DNA of 64,000 nucleotides from Telluria sp042683405. Lineage in GTDB: Bacteria; Pseudomonadota; Gammaproteobacteria; Burkholderiales; Burkholderiaceae_D. Below are positions 1 through 8,250 of this stretch, piece by piece; position 1 is the first letter of the stretch, and each line of letters opens with the position of its first letter. The notes below the pieces were generated by a model, which was not told the DNA's origin, searched no databases, and was given only the letters and a program-made list of their open reading frames with translations. The stretch lies in contig NZ_JBHUJS010000014.1 in NCBI RefSeq assembly GCF_042683405.1, positions 251,425-315,424 on the forward strand, in the 5' to 3' direction. The position numbers and the translations under genes were made by a program.

Positions 1-263
1 TCCGCACTCCCCGCAACAACCCGATCGGCAAGGGCAGCCTGCGCGTCCCTGGCCAGGCGCCCGACTCGGCGCCGGCACCGCGCGCGCGCGGCGCCGACAC
101 CGTTGCCGGCCGTCCTGGCCGCGCGCCGGCACGTCCGGCCGAAGCCGGTTCCGGCCGTCCCGGCGGCGCCCCGGCGCGCAGCCAGCGGCCCCGTCCCGCA
201 GCGGCAGCCGGCGCAGCAAAAGAGGGCACGCCGGCCCCGCGCGCAGGCCGAGCACGCAAGTGA
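1..263 (+). CDS. C-terminal tail of an unidentified protein (partial, 5' end outside window)
   Basis: An open frame (third frame) enters from the left edge and ends at TGA 261-263, giving the last 86 residues of a protein. After a short stretch containing NNPIGKGSLRVPG the tail is low complexity, dominated by Ala, Pro, Gly and Arg and ending in RAGRARK. Basic disordered tails of this kind are common on betaproteobacterial RNA-binding proteins such as DEAD-box helicases or RluB-type pseudouridine synthases, but no catalytic domain is visible, so the identity stays open. The reading choice rests on the long open frame and on the promoter that follows it for the next gene. Confidence 0.45.
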   Translation, partial: RTPRNNPIGKGSLRVPGQAPDSAPAPRARGADTVAGRPGRAPARPAEAGSGRPGGAPARSQRPRPAAAAGAAKEGTPAPRAGRARK

Positions 264-273
264 TGCAAGAAAA

Positions 274-300
274 TTAACAATGTCTTTTTTGTAGTATAGT
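274..300 (+). promoter_or_regulatory. Candidate sigma-70 promoter of the EAL/HDOD gene
   Basis: TTAACA (274-279) and TATAGT (295-300) are separated by 15 bases, slightly shorter than ideal. They lie in a sudden AT-rich patch between two GC-rich genes, 29 bases before the ATG at 329. Confidence 0.4.
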
Positions 301-328
301 CAGGGCGTAAACGCAGACGCCTGAACCT

Positions 329-1606
329 ATGCCCCCTGAACTAGCCTTGGCTGACACCGCAAGCGTGCGTGTCACCGATCACTTTTACCTTGCGCGCCAG
401 CCCATCCTGGGGCGCGACCAGCACCTGTTCGCGTACGAGCTCCTGTTTCGCCATGCGGACGAGCCTGCCGTCGACGTGACCGACCAGGCCGCGGCGACGG
501 CGGCGGTGATTTCGCACGCCTCGCAGCTCGGCATGCAGCATGTGCTGGGCGGGCGGCTGGCGTTCCTCAACGTGGACGAAATTGTCCTGATGAGCGACTT
601 CATCCGCTTCCTGCCGCCCGACAAGGTCATCCTCGAGATACTGGAGACGGTCAAGGCCACGCCGCGCCTGATCGATCGCGTGGTCGAACTGAAGAAGAAC
701 GGCTTCCGCTTCGCGCTCGACGACGTGGTGTGCGACGCGGGCGACGTGCGACAGCTGAAGAGCCTGGTCGATGTGATCAAGGTCGACATCAAGGCGACCG
801 GCCGCGAACGCCTGCCGCAGCTGGTCAAGTCGCTGCGCGGGGAAGGGCAGAAGCTCCTTGCCGAGAAAGTGGAAACGCCGGAAGAGGCCGAACTGTGCAT
901 GAGGCTCGGCTTTGACTACTTCCAGGGCTACTACTTCGCCCGGCCGTCCGTGCTGACGGGGCAAAAGATCGCGCCGTCCGAACTGGCGCTGCTGCACCTG
1001 ATCGAACTGATCGGATCGAACGCGGACAAGCAGGAAATCGAATCCTCGGCCGGCGAAGAGCCGCAGATCCGCGCCAACCTGCTGCGGCTGCTGAATTCGC
1101 CGATGGTGGAGCACCGGGGCAAGATCGAATCGCTGTCGCAGGCGCTCGAGACGCTCGGCCCGCGCCAGCTGGGGCGCTGGCTGCAGATCCTGCTGTACTC
1201 CAAGCCGGGCGCGCCGGTCGACCTGCATTCGCCGCTGTTGTTGACGGCGGCCGCGCGCGGCAAGCGCATGGAATTGATGATGGAGCGGCTGCGGCCGAAG
1301 GACCAGGCTGCGATCGCTTCCGCCTTCACGGTCGGCATCCTCTCGCTGATGGATGCCATGTTCTCGATGTCGATTGCCGAAGTGCTGGGCAACCTCGACC
1401 TGCCGGACGAAGTGCGCGACGCGCTGCTCGAGCGCAAGGGCGACCTCGGCACCATGCTGCGCATCGTCGAAACCATCGAGATCGACCATTTCCGCACCGA
1501 TGAATTTGGCCAGCTCCTGCGCAAGGTGGGCCTGACCCCGGCCGACCTGACCGAAATCGAAATCGAAGCCATCACCTGGAGTGACGAGCTCGCGCTCGCC
1601 GCCTAG
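329..1606 (+). CDS. EAL/HDOD domain signal-transduction protein (YuxH-like)
   Basis: Cytoplasmic two-domain regulator of 425 residues. Residues about 19-206 form an EAL-like fold that opens with YLARQPILGRD, the usual start of the EAL-HDOD family. The EAL signature is ELL (37-39), the metal-site segment reads ALDDV (129-133) rather than DDFG, KVDIK is at 151-155 and the glutamate region reads AEKVE (178-182). Residues about 210-400 form an HDOD domain. Members of this family usually lack c-di-GMP phosphodiesterase activity and act as protein-interaction or c-di-GMP-sensing modules, so a binding role is more likely than catalysis. No obvious Shine-Dalgarno sequence precedes the ATG. Repeats follow directly after the stop codon. 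The family call is secure; the output is unknown. Confidence 0.85.
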   Translation: MPPELALADTASVRVTDHFYLARQPILGRDQHLFAYELLFRHADEPAVDVTDQAAATAAVISHASQLGMQHVLGGRLAFLNVDEIVLMSDFIRFLPPDKVILEILETVKATPRLIDRVVELKKNGFRFALDDVVCDAGDVRQLKSLVDVIKVDIKATGRERLPQLVKSLRGEGQKLLAEKVETPEEAELCMRLGFDYFQGYYFARPSVLTGQKIAPSELALLHLIELIGSNADKQEIESSAGEEPQIRANLLRLLNSPMVEHRGKIESLSQALETLGPRQLGRWLQILLYSKPGAPVDLHSPLLLTAAARGKRMELMMERLRPKDQAAIASAFTVGILSLMDAMFSMSIAEVLGNLDLPDEVRDALLERKGDLGTMLRIVETIEIDHFRTDEFGQLLRKVGLTPADLTEIEIEAITWSDELALAA

Positions 1607-1614
1607 CCGCCGCC

Positions 1615-1656
1615 GGGGACTGTCCCTTCGGCCGCTGAGCGGGCGGTACCGCCCCC
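1615..1656. repeat. Interspersed repeat, family A full unit
   Basis: Starts GGGGACTGTCCC, continues through GCCGCTGAGCGGGC and ends in CCGCCCC. The same roughly 43-bp arrangement recurs at 12913-12957 and, inverted, at 31930-31972. It sits 8 bases after the EAL/HDOD stop codon. Confidence 0.75.
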
Positions 1657-1707
1657 TGATTTTTAGCCCGCACCCCATTCCATCCCGCCCGACTCGCGCG
1701 CTCGACG

Positions 1708-1742
1708 TGGCGGAATCGGCCATAACATGACCGATTCCGCCA
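1708..1742. repeat. Inverted repeat, family C copy 1
   Basis: TGGCGGAATCGGCCAT (1708-1723) faces ATGACCGATTCCGCCA (1727-1742) across three bases, with one mismatch in the stem. A near-identical copy lies at 38805-38839 and a degraded copy at 27286-27320. Confidence 0.75.
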
Positions 1743-1766
1743 TTTTCAGGGGGAAGTCGCCTGCGA

Positions 1767-1778
1767 GGGACAGTCCCC
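1767..1778. repeat. Interspersed repeat, family A core
   Basis: GGGACAGTCCCC, the inverted core of the family A repeat, six bases before the 3' end of the convergent methyltransferase gene. Together with 1615-1656 it brackets the family C inverted repeat. Confidence 0.6.
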
Positions 1779-1783
1779 GGTAC

Positions 1784-2521
1784 CTAAGCGGCGAGGAAGA
1801 GGAAGACGGTGGGCTTCTTGTGGAAGTCGGGCGCCTTGCCGGCTGCGAGCTCCTTCTTCCAGGCGGCGGCCGGCTGGGTGCGCACGGATTCGCTGGCGAG
1901 CGAGAGGTCGGTGGCGACGCACACCAGCGTCTGCGGCTGGCATGCCGCCACCAGCGCTTCCAGCATGGCGGCGTTGCGGTACGGCGTCTCGATCAGGAGC
2001 TGGGTCTGCTTCTCCTGCCTGGAGCGCAGCTCGAGCTCGCGGATGCGCTTGGTGCGCAGCGTGGCATCGGTCGGCAGGTAGCCGTTAAACGCAAAGCTCT
2101 GGCCATTCAGTCCGCTCGCCATGACCGCCAGCAGCAGCGACGACGGCCCCACCAGCGGCCGCACGGTCACGCCGCGCTGGTGCGCGAGCCGCACCAGGTC
2201 CGCGCCCGGATCGGCCACCGCGGGCACGCCCGCTTCCGAGAGCAGCCCTGCGTCGCGTCCCGCTTCCAGCGGCGCCAGCATGCCGGCCAGCGCCTGCGCC
2301 GGCGTGTTCACGTTCAGCTCCACGATTTCGATCTGCTGCAGGGGCCTGGCCAGCGGATGCGTCAGCGCCACCTGCTTGAGGAAGGCGCGCGCCGTCTTGG
2401 CGTTCTCCGCGACGAAGTAGTCGAGCCGCGCGGTCATCTCCAGCACCTGCGGAGGAATCACGCTGGCGAGGATCTCGGTCGGCCCGAGCGTATTGGGAAT
2501 CAGGAAAAGGGTGCCGCTCAT
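1784..2521 (-). CDS. SAM-dependent methyltransferase, RsmI/tetrapyrrole methylase family
   Basis: Predicted cytoplasmic methyltransferase of 245 residues in the tetrapyrrole (corrin/porphyrin) methylase superfamily. The signature GLLSEAGVPAVADPG (92-106) and the later VGPSSLLLAVMASG segment match the SAM-binding loops of RsmI (16S rRNA 2'-O-methylation at C1402). It is shorter than typical RsmI (about 280 residues) and matches the RsmI-like paralogue that sits next to maf in Oxalobacteraceae, so its true substrate is not established. It starts 9 bases after the maf stop codon, and the two genes form a unit divergent from yceD. Confidence 0.8.
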   Translation of the reverse strand: MSGTLFLIPNTLGPTEILASVIPPQVLEMTARLDYFVAENAKTARAFLKQVALTHPLARPLQQIEIVELNVNTPAQALAGMLAPLEAGRDAGLLSEAGVPAVADPGADLVRLAHQRGVTVRPLVGPSSLLLAVMASGLNGQSFAFNGYLPTDATLRTKRIRELELRSRQEKQTQLLIETPYRNAAMLEALVAACQPQTLVCVATDLSLASESVRTQPAAAWKKELAAGKAPDFHKKPTVFLFLAA

Positions 2522-2530
2522 GTGGTGTGC

Positions 2531-3124
2531 TTATTCTTTGAAAAATGCCACGCCGGCGCGGCGCAGCATGGAGGTCAGTGCGATGAGGGGCAATCCGGTC
2601 AGCGCGGTGGGATCGACGCTGTCCACGCGCTCCAGGATCGCAATCCCCAGCCCTTCGTTCTTGGCGCTGCCCGCGCAGTCGTAGGGCTGCTCGATGCGCA
2701 GGTAGGCGTCCAGCTCCGCGTCCGGCAGGTCGCGGAAGGTCACGAAGGTCTGCACGTTTTCCAGCTGGTAGGTAGAATGGCGCCCGTCGTACAGGCACAG
2801 CGCCGAATGGAACACCACGCGCCGCCCGCGCATCAGGCGCAGCTGGTCGAGCGCGTTCTCGTGGTTGCCTGGCTTGCCAATCTGCTGCCCGTCGAGCGTC
2901 GCCACCTGGTCCGACCCGATCACCAGGCTGCCCGGCGCGAGTGCCGCCACGGCCTGCGCCTTGGCCAGCGACAGGCGCAGCGCGGTCGCCTCCGGCGCTT
3001 CGCCGGCCAGCGGCGTCTCGTCGATGTCGGGCGCCATGGCGTCGAACGGCAACTGCAGGCGCGAGAGCAGTTCACGCCGGTAGGCGGAGCTGGACGCGAG
3101 GATCAGGCGTGGCGGGTTTGTCAT
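2531..3124 (-). CDS. yceF: Maf-family nucleoside triphosphate pyrophosphatase (YceF type)
   Basis: Hydrolyses non-canonical or modified nucleoside triphosphates to monophosphate and pyrophosphate; YceF-type members prefer m7GTP. The product (197 residues) opens MTNPPRLILASSSAYRRELL, containing the Maf signature SSSxxRRELL, followed by PDIDE, the GSDQVA metal-site segment and CAGSAKNEGLGI. An upstream in-frame ATG at 3160 would add 12 residues, but family members start immediately before the LILASSS strand, so 3124 is chosen. It is divergent from yceD-rpmF, as in many proteobacteria, and co-directional with the methyltransferase gene. Confidence 0.88.
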   Translation of the reverse strand: MTNPPRLILASSSAYRRELLSRLQLPFDAMAPDIDETPLAGEAPEATALRLSLAKAQAVAALAPGSLVIGSDQVATLDGQQIGKPGNHENALDQLRLMRGRRVVFHSALCLYDGRHSTYQLENVQTFVTFRDLPDAELDAYLRIEQPYDCAGSAKNEGLGIAILERVDSVDPTALTGLPLIALTSMLRRAGVAFFKE

Positions 3125-3181
3125 GGGGCGGTTCGAATGCAACAGGCGCGGCAAAAACACTCTAAAATATCGGCTAAGTCT

Positions 3182-3211
3182 TTGACTTCACAGCGATAAG
3201 CCTGTTATTAT
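3182..3211 (+). promoter_or_regulatory. Sigma-70 promoter of the yceD-rpmF-fab region
   Basis: TTGACT (3182-3187), an 18-base spacer and TATTAT (3206-3211) preceded by TG (extended -10). It lies in the divergent maf/yceD intergenic space, 29 bases before the yceD ATG. Confidence 0.6.
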
Positions 3212-3240
3212 CGCAGGTTTTCCGGGGAAAGTTTCTGCAA

Positions 3241-3738
3241 ATGAGCGCTTTTGTCATCGACGCCTTCGAGTTTTGTCGAGCCAACGGCCGCCGCGAAGGC
3301 GTCACGCCAGTCGCAGAAATGAAGCGGCTCGCAGCCGATTGTGCCGATGCGAGCGGTGAGATCGCCTGGTCGCTGGAAGGTTCGCTGAGCAAGCCGCACG
3401 GCTTTCCGCAGATCGTCCTGTTGGTCGCCGGTCCCGTGCAGCTGGAATGCCAGCGCTGCCTGACCCCGTTTGAATACAAGATTGATTCGTCCACCGTGCT
3501 CATGCTCGGCAAGGACGACGCAGAAGCCGACGAGATCGAATCGATCATTGACGACGAAAGCATCGACGTGATCGTCGGTAGCCGCACCTGCGATATCCGT
3601 GACCTGATTGAAGATGAAGCCCTGCTGGCCCTGCCGCAGGCGCCGAAACACGAGGTGTGCCCCGATACGGCCGCGCTGGACGCGCTGAAAGCCGGGAAGC
3701 CCTCGCCGTTTGATGTCCTGAAGGGACTCAAGCCGTAA
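3241..3738 (+). CDS. yceD: YceD/DUF177 protein, large-subunit rRNA accumulation factor
   Basis: The 165-residue protein belongs to DUF177 (YceD), which is needed for normal 23S rRNA accumulation and is almost always encoded just before rpmF. The CQRC motif (70-73), a lone CD pair in SRTCDIRDL, and the acidic DLIEDEALLALP segment are family hallmarks; a further Cys lies near the C-terminus (VCPD). ATG 3241 follows a purine-rich GGGGAAAG stretch. It is the first gene of the operon that leads into rpmF, plsX and the fab genes, linking ribosome synthesis with lipid synthesis. Confidence 0.88.
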   Translation: MSAFVIDAFEFCRANGRREGVTPVAEMKRLAADCADASGEIAWSLEGSLSKPHGFPQIVLLVAGPVQLECQRCLTPFEYKIDSSTVLMLGKDDAEADEIESIIDDESIDVIVGSRTCDIRDLIEDEALLALPQAPKHEVCPDTAALDALKAGKPSPFDVLKGLKP

Positions 3739-3864
3739 AGAACGTGTCAAACGCGTGTAGTGTCGAGTATTACAGTAGGTAGTTATAGGTAAGGCAGCGT
3801 GAAACATGTCGGCAAACTATTTGCCGCTGGGATACTCGATGCGCATGTATTTGCAAGTCGATTG

Positions 3865-3873
3865 TGTTAGAAT
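3865..3873 (+). promoter_or_regulatory. Extended -10 promoter in front of rpmF
   Basis: TGT followed by TAGAAT (3868-3873) in a locally AT-rich stretch, with no convincing -35 element. It lies 33 bases before the rpmF start and would allow rpmF to be transcribed apart from yceD. Confidence 0.4.
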
Positions 3874-3906
3874 TTTAGAACTTAAGTTTAAGTATTAGGA
3901 GTCATC

Positions 3907-4089
3907 ATGGCAGTTCAGCAGAATAAGAAGTCCCCATCCAAGCGCGGCATGCACCGTTCGCACGACTTCCTCGTGGCGCCAAACGTCGCGGTCGAGCCAA
4001 CCACCGGCGAATCGCACCTGCGTCACCACATCAGCCCGAACGGTTTCTACCGTGGCCGTAAGGTCCTGAAGACCAAGAACGACGAGTAA
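3907..4089 (+). CDS. rpmF: 50S ribosomal protein L32
   Basis: Structural protein of the large ribosomal subunit, 60 residues and very basic. The N-terminus MAVQQNKKSPSKRGMHRSHD is characteristic of bacterial L32. It lacks the four-cysteine zinc site, so it is the zinc-independent form. A good Shine-Dalgarno AGGAG sits at 3897-3901. An imperfect hairpin with a T-tract follows within 70 bases and may set the level of read-through to plsX. Confidence 0.97.
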   Translation: MAVQQNKKSPSKRGMHRSHDFLVAPNVAVEPTTGESHLRHHISPNGFYRGRKVLKTKNDE

Positions 4090-4118
4090 TCGACGTTCCG
4101 ACCTCCCAAGGTAAGATG

Positions 4119-4159
4119 AAAGCGGTACAACGTAAGATCCTTGCGTTGAGCCGCTTTTT
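4119..4159 (+). terminator. Imperfect terminator/attenuator between rpmF and plsX
   Basis: AAAGCGG (4119-4125) pairs with CCGCTTT (4151-4157) around an inner stem CAACG/CGTTG, followed by TTTTTC. It probably causes partial termination before plsX. Confidence 0.5.
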
Positions 4160-4225
4160 CTTTGTTCGCGGCTTGTGAAACGCGCGGCTCCTGCCTGCCG
4201 GTTCCGGCGTGGCTAGCATCATCAA

Positions 4226-5293
4226 ATGACAATCAAAATTTCAATCGACTGCATGGGCGGAGATCACGGCCCGTCGGTCACCATTCCCGCTGCAATTTCC
4301 TTCGCCAAGCACCATCCTGACGCCGAGCTGATCCTGGTTGGCCGCGAGGACGACGTGCGCGCCGAGCTGCGCAAGTGCAAGGCCGAGTCGAATCCGCAGC
4401 TGTCGGTCGTGCATGCGGCCGAAGTGGTGGAGATGGACGACCCGATCGAAGTCGCCCTGCGCCGCAAGAAGGACTCCTCGATGCGCGTGGCGGTCGAGCT
4501 GGTCAAGGACGGCCGCGCCGACGCCTGCGTCTCGGCCGGCAACACCGGCGCCCTGATGGCCGTGTCGCGCTATGTGCTCAAGACCATGGCCGGCGTGGAC
4601 CGCCCGGCGATCTGCTCGATCCTGCCGAACCAGAAGGACGGCCCGACCTACATGCTCGACCTGGGCGCCAACGTGGACTGCGAACCGCACCACCTGCACC
4701 AGTTCGCCATCATGGGCTCGGTCATGGTCTCGGCCATGGAAGGCATCGAACGCCCGACCATCGGCCTGCTCAACGTCGGCACCGAAGAGATCAAGGGCAA
4801 CGAGGTGGTCAAGGCCACCGCGAAACTGCTGCAGGAAGACCACGCACGGGGTAAACTGAATTTCTACGGCAACGTGGAAGGCAACGACATCTTCAAGGGC
4901 ACCACCGACCTGGTGGTCTGCGACGGATTTGTCGGCAATGTCACCCTGAAAGCCGTCGAAGGGCTGGCGCGCTTCGTCAAGAATGTGATGACCACCGAGC
5001 TCAAGCGCAATCCGCTGACCATGCTCGGTGCGCTGATCGCGAAATCCGCCCTCAAGCGCATTTCGAACCGCCTCAATCCCTCGCGCTACAACGGCGCCGG
5101 CCTGCTGGGCCTGCGTGGCCTGGTGTTCAAGAGCCATGGCGGGGCCGACGCGTTCGCCTATGAGTGGGCGATCAAGCGTTCATTTGATGCAGCCAAATAC
5201 AATGTCCAGGCGCAGCTGGCAACAATGATTGCTGAGCTGATGCCAGCCCCGGATTCGGCGCCGGGCAACCAAACGCCAGGCTCAACAACTTAA
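4226..5293 (+). CDS. plsX: Phosphate acyltransferase PlsX
   Basis: Converts acyl-ACP and phosphate into acyl-phosphate, the first step of the PlsX/PlsY route to lysophosphatidic acid; a peripheral membrane enzyme. The 355-residue length matches the family. The N-terminal ISIDCMGGDHGP, SAGNTGALMA and the CDGFVGNVTLK segment are diagnostic. It follows rpmF and precedes fabH by 14 bases, the classic plsX-fabH-fabD arrangement, so it is expected to be co-transcribed with the fatty-acid synthesis genes. Confidence 0.96.
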   Translation: MTIKISIDCMGGDHGPSVTIPAAISFAKHHPDAELILVGREDDVRAELRKCKAESNPQLSVVHAAEVVEMDDPIEVALRRKKDSSMRVAVELVKDGRADACVSAGNTGALMAVSRYVLKTMAGVDRPAICSILPNQKDGPTYMLDLGANVDCEPHHLHQFAIMGSVMVSAMEGIERPTIGLLNVGTEEIKGNEVVKATAKLLQEDHARGKLNFYGNVEGNDIFKGTTDLVVCDGFVGNVTLKAVEGLARFVKNVMTTELKRNPLTMLGALIAKSALKRISNRLNPSRYNGAGLLGLRGLVFKSHGGADAFAYEWAIKRSFDAAKYNVQAQLATMIAELMPAPDSAPGNQTPGSTT

Positions 5294-5307
5294 GCAGGAC
5301 GGCCAGC

Positions 5308-6294
5308 ATGACTCTGTACAGCAAGATTATCGGCACCGGCAGCTATCTGCCTGCACAGCGTGTCACCAACCACGACCTCGAAGTGCAGCTGGCAGCCAAG
5401 GGCATCGAGACCTCCGACGAATGGATCGTCTCGCGCAGCGGCATCAGCGCGCGCCACTACGCGGCCGTCGACCAGCACTCGTCCGACCTCGCTGTGGAAG
5501 CGGCCAGGAAGGCGCTCGAGATGGCCGGCCGCACGGCGGAGGAAATCGACCTGGTCATCGTGGCCAGCTCGACCCCGGACTTCCACGGCAGCTTCCCGAG
5601 CACCGCCTGCATCGTCCAGCGCAAGCTCGGCATGCACAACAACAGCGCGGCCTTCGACGTGCAGGCCGTGTGCAGCGGCTTCGTGTACGCCGTGTCGGTC
5701 GCGGATGCGTTCATCAAGTCGGGCGCGCACCGCAACGTGCTGGTGATCGGCGCCGAAGTATTTTCGCGCATCCTCAATTTCGAAGACCGCACCACCTGCG
5801 TGCTGTTCGGCGACGGCGCCGGCGCGATCGTGCTGACCGCGTCCGAAGAGCCGGGCATCCTGGCCACCAAGCTGCACGCGGACGGCCGCCACTCCGACAT
5901 CCTGTCGATCCCGGGCAACCTGGCCGGCGGCGCGGTGGCGGGCAGCGGCTTCCTGTACATGGACGGCCCGGCAGTGTTCAAGCTGGCCGTTTCCGTGCTC
6001 GAGCAGGTCGCGATGGAAGCGCTCGACCACGCGCGCATGGACAAGTCGGAGATCGACTGGCTGGTCCCGCACCAGGCCAACATCCGCATCATGAACAGCA
6101 CCGCCAAGAAGCTCGGGCTGCCGCCCGAGAAGATGGTGGTCACCGTCGACCAGCACGGCAACACCTCGGCCGCGTCGATTCCGCTCGCGCTCGACGCCGC
6201 CGTGCGCGACGGCCGCATCAAGCCGGGCCAGAACGTCATGATGGAAGGCGTCGGCGGCGGCTTCACCTGGGGCGCCGTCCTGGCTCGCATGTAG
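5308..6294 (+). CDS. fabH: Beta-ketoacyl-ACP synthase III
   Basis: Starts type II fatty-acid synthesis by condensing acetyl-CoA with malonyl-ACP in the cytoplasm. The 328-residue protein carries the Cys-His-Asn triad at C122 (QAVCSGF), H255 (VPHQAN) and N285 (HGNTSA), plus the glycine-rich GVGGGFTWGA C-terminus. A purine-rich Shine-Dalgarno AGCAGGAC precedes ATG 5308. Two family A repeats separate it from fabD, an unusually loose joint in this otherwise compact operon. Confidence 0.96.
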   Translation: MTLYSKIIGTGSYLPAQRVTNHDLEVQLAAKGIETSDEWIVSRSGISARHYAAVDQHSSDLAVEAARKALEMAGRTAEEIDLVIVASSTPDFHGSFPSTACIVQRKLGMHNNSAAFDVQAVCSGFVYAVSVADAFIKSGAHRNVLVIGAEVFSRILNFEDRTTCVLFGDGAGAIVLTASEEPGILATKLHADGRHSDILSIPGNLAGGAVAGSGFLYMDGPAVFKLAVSVLEQVAMEALDHARMDKSEIDWLVPHQANIRIMNSTAKKLGLPPEKMVVTVDQHGNTSAASIPLALDAAVRDGRIKPGQNVMMEGVGGGFTWGAVLARM

Positions 6295-6301
6295 CGCCGT
6301 T

Positions 6302-6341
6302 GGGGACTGTCCCTGCGCGCCAAGGCGGCAGTACAGTCCCC
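6302..6341. repeat. Interspersed repeat, family A
   Basis: Begins GGGGACTGTCCC and ends ACAGTCCCC, so the two ends are inverted copies of the core; it lies in the fabH-fabD intergenic space. Confidence 0.7.
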
Positions 6342-6374
6342 AGTCTTCTTTTCGAACACCTCAAAACAAAGGCA

Positions 6375-6401
6375 GGGGATAGTCCCGCAGGGACAGTCCC
6401 C
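6375..6401. repeat. Interspersed repeat, family A (second in fabH-fabD gap)
   Basis: GGGGATAGTCCC followed directly by GCAGGGACAGTCCCC, two imperfect cores just 12 bases before the fabD start codon, where they could affect translation of fabD. Confidence 0.6.
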
Positions 6402-6413
6402 GACACCAAAAAT

Positions 6414-7358
6414 ATGAGCAAATTCGCATTTGTATTCCCTGGCCAGGGCTCGCAAGCCGTCGGCATGCTGAACGGCTTCGCCGGCAACCCGGTGGTCGAG
6501 CAGACCGTGGCCGAAGCCTCCGACGCCATCGGCTTCGACATCGGCAAGCTGATCGCCGAAGGCCCGAAGGAAGACCTCGACCTCACCACCAACACCCAGC
6601 CCGTGATGCTGACCGCGGCCGTGGCCGTGTACCGCGCCTGGATCGCGGCCGGCGGCAAGCAGCCTGACCTTGTGGCAGGCCACTCGCTCGGCGAATACTC
6701 CGCGCTGGTCGCGGCCGGCGTGATCCCGTTCAAGGACGCGGTGCCGCTGGTGCGCTTCCGCGCCCAGGCGATGCAGGAAGCGGTGCCGGTCGGGCAGGGC
6801 GGCATGGCCGTCGTGCTGGGCATCTCCGCCGACGAGGTGCGCGCCGTGTGCGCCGAAACCGCAGCCGAGCTGCCGGGCTCCGTGATCGAGCCGGTCAACT
6901 TCAACGAACCGACCCAGACCGTCATCGCCGGCCACACCGCCGCGATCGACCGCGCCTGCGAGATCGCCAAGGCCAAGGGCGCCAAGCGCGCCATGAAGCT
7001 GGCCGTCTCCGCGCCGTTCCACTCCTCGCTGCTCAAGCCGGCATCGGACCGCCTGCGCGACTACATGGACAAAATCGAGTTCGCCGCACCGCAGATCGCC
7101 TTGATCAACAACGTCGACGTGGCTATCCTGAACGATCCGGCCGCGATCAAGGATGCGCTGGTGCGCCAGGCCGCCGGCTCGGTGCGCTGGGTCGAGACGG
7201 TGCAGAATATGGCCGCCGAAGGCGTCACCCAGGTCATCGAATGCGCACCAAGCAAGGTGCTGATCGGCATGGCCAAGCGCATTGACGGCAACCTCGCGGG
7301 CGAAGCGCTGGTCGACCAGGCCTCGCTCGAGCGCGTGCTCGCAACCTTCAACCAATAA
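6414..7358 (+). CDS. fabD: Malonyl-CoA:ACP transacylase
   Basis: Transfers malonyl from CoA to ACP. The 314-residue product starts MSKFAFVFPGQGSQ, with nucleophile S91 in GHSLGE and H203 in APFHSSL. A longer in-frame reading reaches back through fabH sequence, but the true family start is the ATG at 6414. No strong Shine-Dalgarno is seen because the repeat-derived sequence ends immediately upstream. fabG follows 11 bases downstream. Confidence 0.95.
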   Translation: MSKFAFVFPGQGSQAVGMLNGFAGNPVVEQTVAEASDAIGFDIGKLIAEGPKEDLDLTTNTQPVMLTAAVAVYRAWIAAGGKQPDLVAGHSLGEYSALVAAGVIPFKDAVPLVRFRAQAMQEAVPVGQGGMAVVLGISADEVRAVCAETAAELPGSVIEPVNFNEPTQTVIAGHTAAIDRACEIAKAKGAKRAMKLAVSAPFHSSLLKPASDRLRDYMDKIEFAAPQIALINNVDVAILNDPAAIKDALVRQAAGSVRWVETVQNMAAEGVTQVIECAPSKVLIGMAKRIDGNLAGEALVDQASLERVLATFNQ

Positions 7359-7369
7359 TAAGGACCAGA

Positions 7370-8104
7370 ATGAACCTGACCAATCAAGTTGCGCTCGTCA
7401 CTGGCGCGTCGCGCGGCATCGGCAAGGCCATCGCGCAGGAACTGGCACGCCAGGGCGCCAAGGTAGTCGGCACCGCGACCAGCGAAGCGGGCGCTGCGGC
7501 GATCTCGGAATACCTCGGCGATGCCGGCAAGGGCGTCGTGCTGAACGTGACCGATCCTGCGCAGTGCGAAGCGGTGATCGCGGACGTGCAGAAGACCTAC
7601 GGTTCGCTGTCGATCCTGGTCAACAACGCGGGCATCACCCAGGACAACCTGGCGATGCGCATGAAGGATGAGGAATGGGACAGCGTGATCGCGACCAACC
7701 TCACCGCCGTGGGCCGCCTGTCCCGCCTCGTCCTGCGCGGCATGATGAAGGCCAAACAAGGGCGTATCATTAACATCACGTCGGTGGTGGGCTCGTCGGG
7801 CAACCCAGGCCAGATGAACTACGCAGCCGCCAAGGCGGGCGTCGCGGGCATGAGCCGCGCGCTGGCACGCGAGATCGGCAGCCGCAACATCACCGTGAAC
7901 TGCGTCGCGCCCGGCTTCATCGACACCGACATGACCAAGGTGCTGTCCGAAGAACAGCACGCCGGCCTGCTCACGCAGATTCCGCTGGCGCGCCTGGGCA
8001 GCCCGGACGACATCGCGCATGCGGTGGCCTTCCTGGCCGGTCCGAATGCGGGCTACATCACCGGCACGACCCTGCACGTGAATGGCGGAATGTACATGAA
8101 CTAA
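7370..8104 (+). CDS. fabG: 3-oxoacyl-ACP reductase
   Basis: NADPH-dependent reductase of the fatty-acid elongation cycle; 244 residues, classical SDR fold. The cofactor loop TGASRGIG is at 11-18, NNAG at 85-88, and the catalytic Ser138, Tyr151 and Lys155 (YAAAK) are all present. The C-terminus ends HVNGGMYMN as in FabG proteins. It sits between fabD and acpP in the usual order. Confidence 0.96.
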   Translation: MNLTNQVALVTGASRGIGKAIAQELARQGAKVVGTATSEAGAAAISEYLGDAGKGVVLNVTDPAQCEAVIADVQKTYGSLSILVNNAGITQDNLAMRMKDEEWDSVIATNLTAVGRLSRLVLRGMMKAKQGRIINITSVVGSSGNPGQMNYAAAKAGVAGMSRALAREIGSRNITVNCVAPGFIDTDMTKVLSEEQHAGLLTQIPLARLGSPDDIAHAVAFLAGPNAGYITGTTLHVNGGMYMN

Positions 8105-8203
8105 CGGTGGAATCGCACCGATTAGAGTACGTTGTCGAAAATTAGTATTGCTTTCGGCGCACTTAGCCGCTAATGCCGAAATTAGTTTTATTCCGCGCAA
8201 ACC

Positions 8204-8212
8204 TGATAAAAT
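8204..8212 (+). promoter_or_regulatory. Extended -10 promoter of acpP
   Basis: TGA followed by TAAAAT (8207-8212) in an AT-rich fabG-acpP spacer, 39 bases before the acpP ATG. A dedicated acpP promoter fits the high expression of acyl carrier protein. Confidence 0.45.
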
Positions 8213-8250
8213 GCGCGCACTTTCCGTAACACACATAATGGAGCCCTAAC

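Noticed and set aside
341..1723. Minus-strand open frame of 460 codons opposite the EAL/HDOD gene
   Set aside because: Its translation is an Arg/Gln/His-rich shadow typical of the complementary frame of a GC-rich gene; the plus-strand protein has clear EAL and HDOD motifs.
1727..3199. Plus-strand open frame of 490 codons across rsmI-like and maf genes
   Set aside because: Antisense shadow; both minus-strand genes show conserved motifs and the plus-strand product is low-complexity Arg/His/Gln-rich.
5421..6413. Extension of the fabD frame back through fabH
   Set aside because: FabD family proteins start at the MSKFAFVFPGQGSQ segment; the upstream part is a shadow of fabH plus repeats.
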